A DNA stretch of 5,204 bases from Candidatus Omnitrophota bacterium (lineage in GTDB: Bacteria > Omnitrophota > Gorgyraeia > Zapsychrales > Fredricksoniimonadaceae). Location: positions 1-5,204 of the forward strand of contig JAEUSC010000347.1 in the NCBI GenBank assembly GCA_016789035.1, read 5' to 3'. How positions within the stretch are numbered: position 1 is the first letter of the stretch; every line of letters starts with the position of its first letter. The translations under genes and the position numbers were made by a program. The notes under the pieces were generated by a model. It made no database searches and had not been told where the DNA came from. It worked only from the letters and a program-made list of their open reading frames with translations. Shown one piece after another: positions 5,055 to 5,204 of this stretch.

Positions 5055-5204
5055 TATGAATTTAAAAAATACGGTTGCGGCAATTGGCATATTTGATGGC
5101 GTTCACTTGGGGCATCAGTCTTTGATTAAACAAATGGTCGCTGTCGGAAGAAAAAATAAGCTTAAAACGGTTGTACTGACCTTTCATCCGCATCCTGCCG
5201 CAGT
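5023..5204 (+). CDS. ribF: Bifunctional riboflavin kinase / FAD synthetase RibF, N-terminal part (3' end cut by window)
   Basis: RibF phosphorylates riboflavin to FMN and adenylates FMN to FAD. Only the first 60 codons are present, all within the N-terminal FAD synthetase (nucleotidyltransferase) domain. The signature IGIFDGVHLGHQ (21-32) contains the GxFDGVHxGH nucleotide-binding motif. TFHPHPAA at the window edge matches the family's TF.PHP segment. The usual Asn of IGNFDGVH is Ile here. The C-terminal riboflavin kinase domain lies beyond the window. Start choice: ATG 5023 places about 20 residues before the motif, as is usual for RibF, and has GAGGAG upstream. ATG 5056 would leave only nine residues before the motif and lies one base after the truB stop. 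I prefer 5023, with moderate confidence. The position directly after truB is a common arrangement. The whole-protein function is inferred from this fragment and the context. Confidence 0.88.
   Translation, partial: MKGMCDLGQDSMNLKNTVAAIGIFDGVHLGHQSLIKQMVAVGRKNKLKTVVLTFHPHPAA

Overview
The window is a tightly packed stretch of bacterial chromosome with eight genes, all on the + strand: the 3' end of ligA, an unrecognised lipoprotein gene, xerD, a class II tRNA nucleotidyltransferase gene (cca-like), rbfA, an nrnA-type DHH phosphoesterase gene, truB, and the 5' end of ribF. Only about 17 bases lie outside coding sequence (892-897, 1789 and 3059-3068). Every other junction is an overlap. No RNA gene, mobile element, CRISPR array or intergenic terminator is visible, and the minus strand appears to hold no real genes.

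Layout. Positions 1-891 hold the HhH/BRCT end of NAD-dependent DNA ligase and, overlapping it by ATGA, a 175-residue predicted lipoprotein. Positions 898-1788 encode a complete XerD-type tyrosine recombinase. Positions 1790-3058 encode a nucleotidyltransferase that probably starts at TTG. Positions 3069-5204 hold rbfA, nrnA, truB and ribF, a gene order common in many bacteria, usually downstream of nusA-infB. Here the genes immediately upstream are cca and xerD instead.

Function. The first half concerns DNA (ligation, chromosome dimer resolution). The second half concerns RNA and translation: tRNA 3'-end synthesis, 30S maturation, nanoRNA/pAp turnover, tRNA pseudouridine 55 and FMN/FAD synthesis. 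With no room for promoters or terminators between genes, the whole stretch is probably one transcript with translational coupling at several junctions.

Organism. A predicted lipoprotein whose +2 residue would allow outer-membrane sorting suggests a diderm (Gram-negative) bacterium. Base composition is moderate (mid-40s % GC by eye), with AAGGAG-type ribosome binding sites. The unusual joining of ligA-xerD-cca to rbfA-nrnA-truB-ribF and the short TruB would fit a poorly sampled lineage, for example an Omnitrophota-like PVC relative, but that placement is a guess.

I did not find an undescribed defence or mobile system. The points most worth a second look are the unknown lipoprotein, the substrate specificity of the cca-like enzyme, a terminator-like hairpin inside that gene, the PUA-less TruB, and the ribF start buried in truB.
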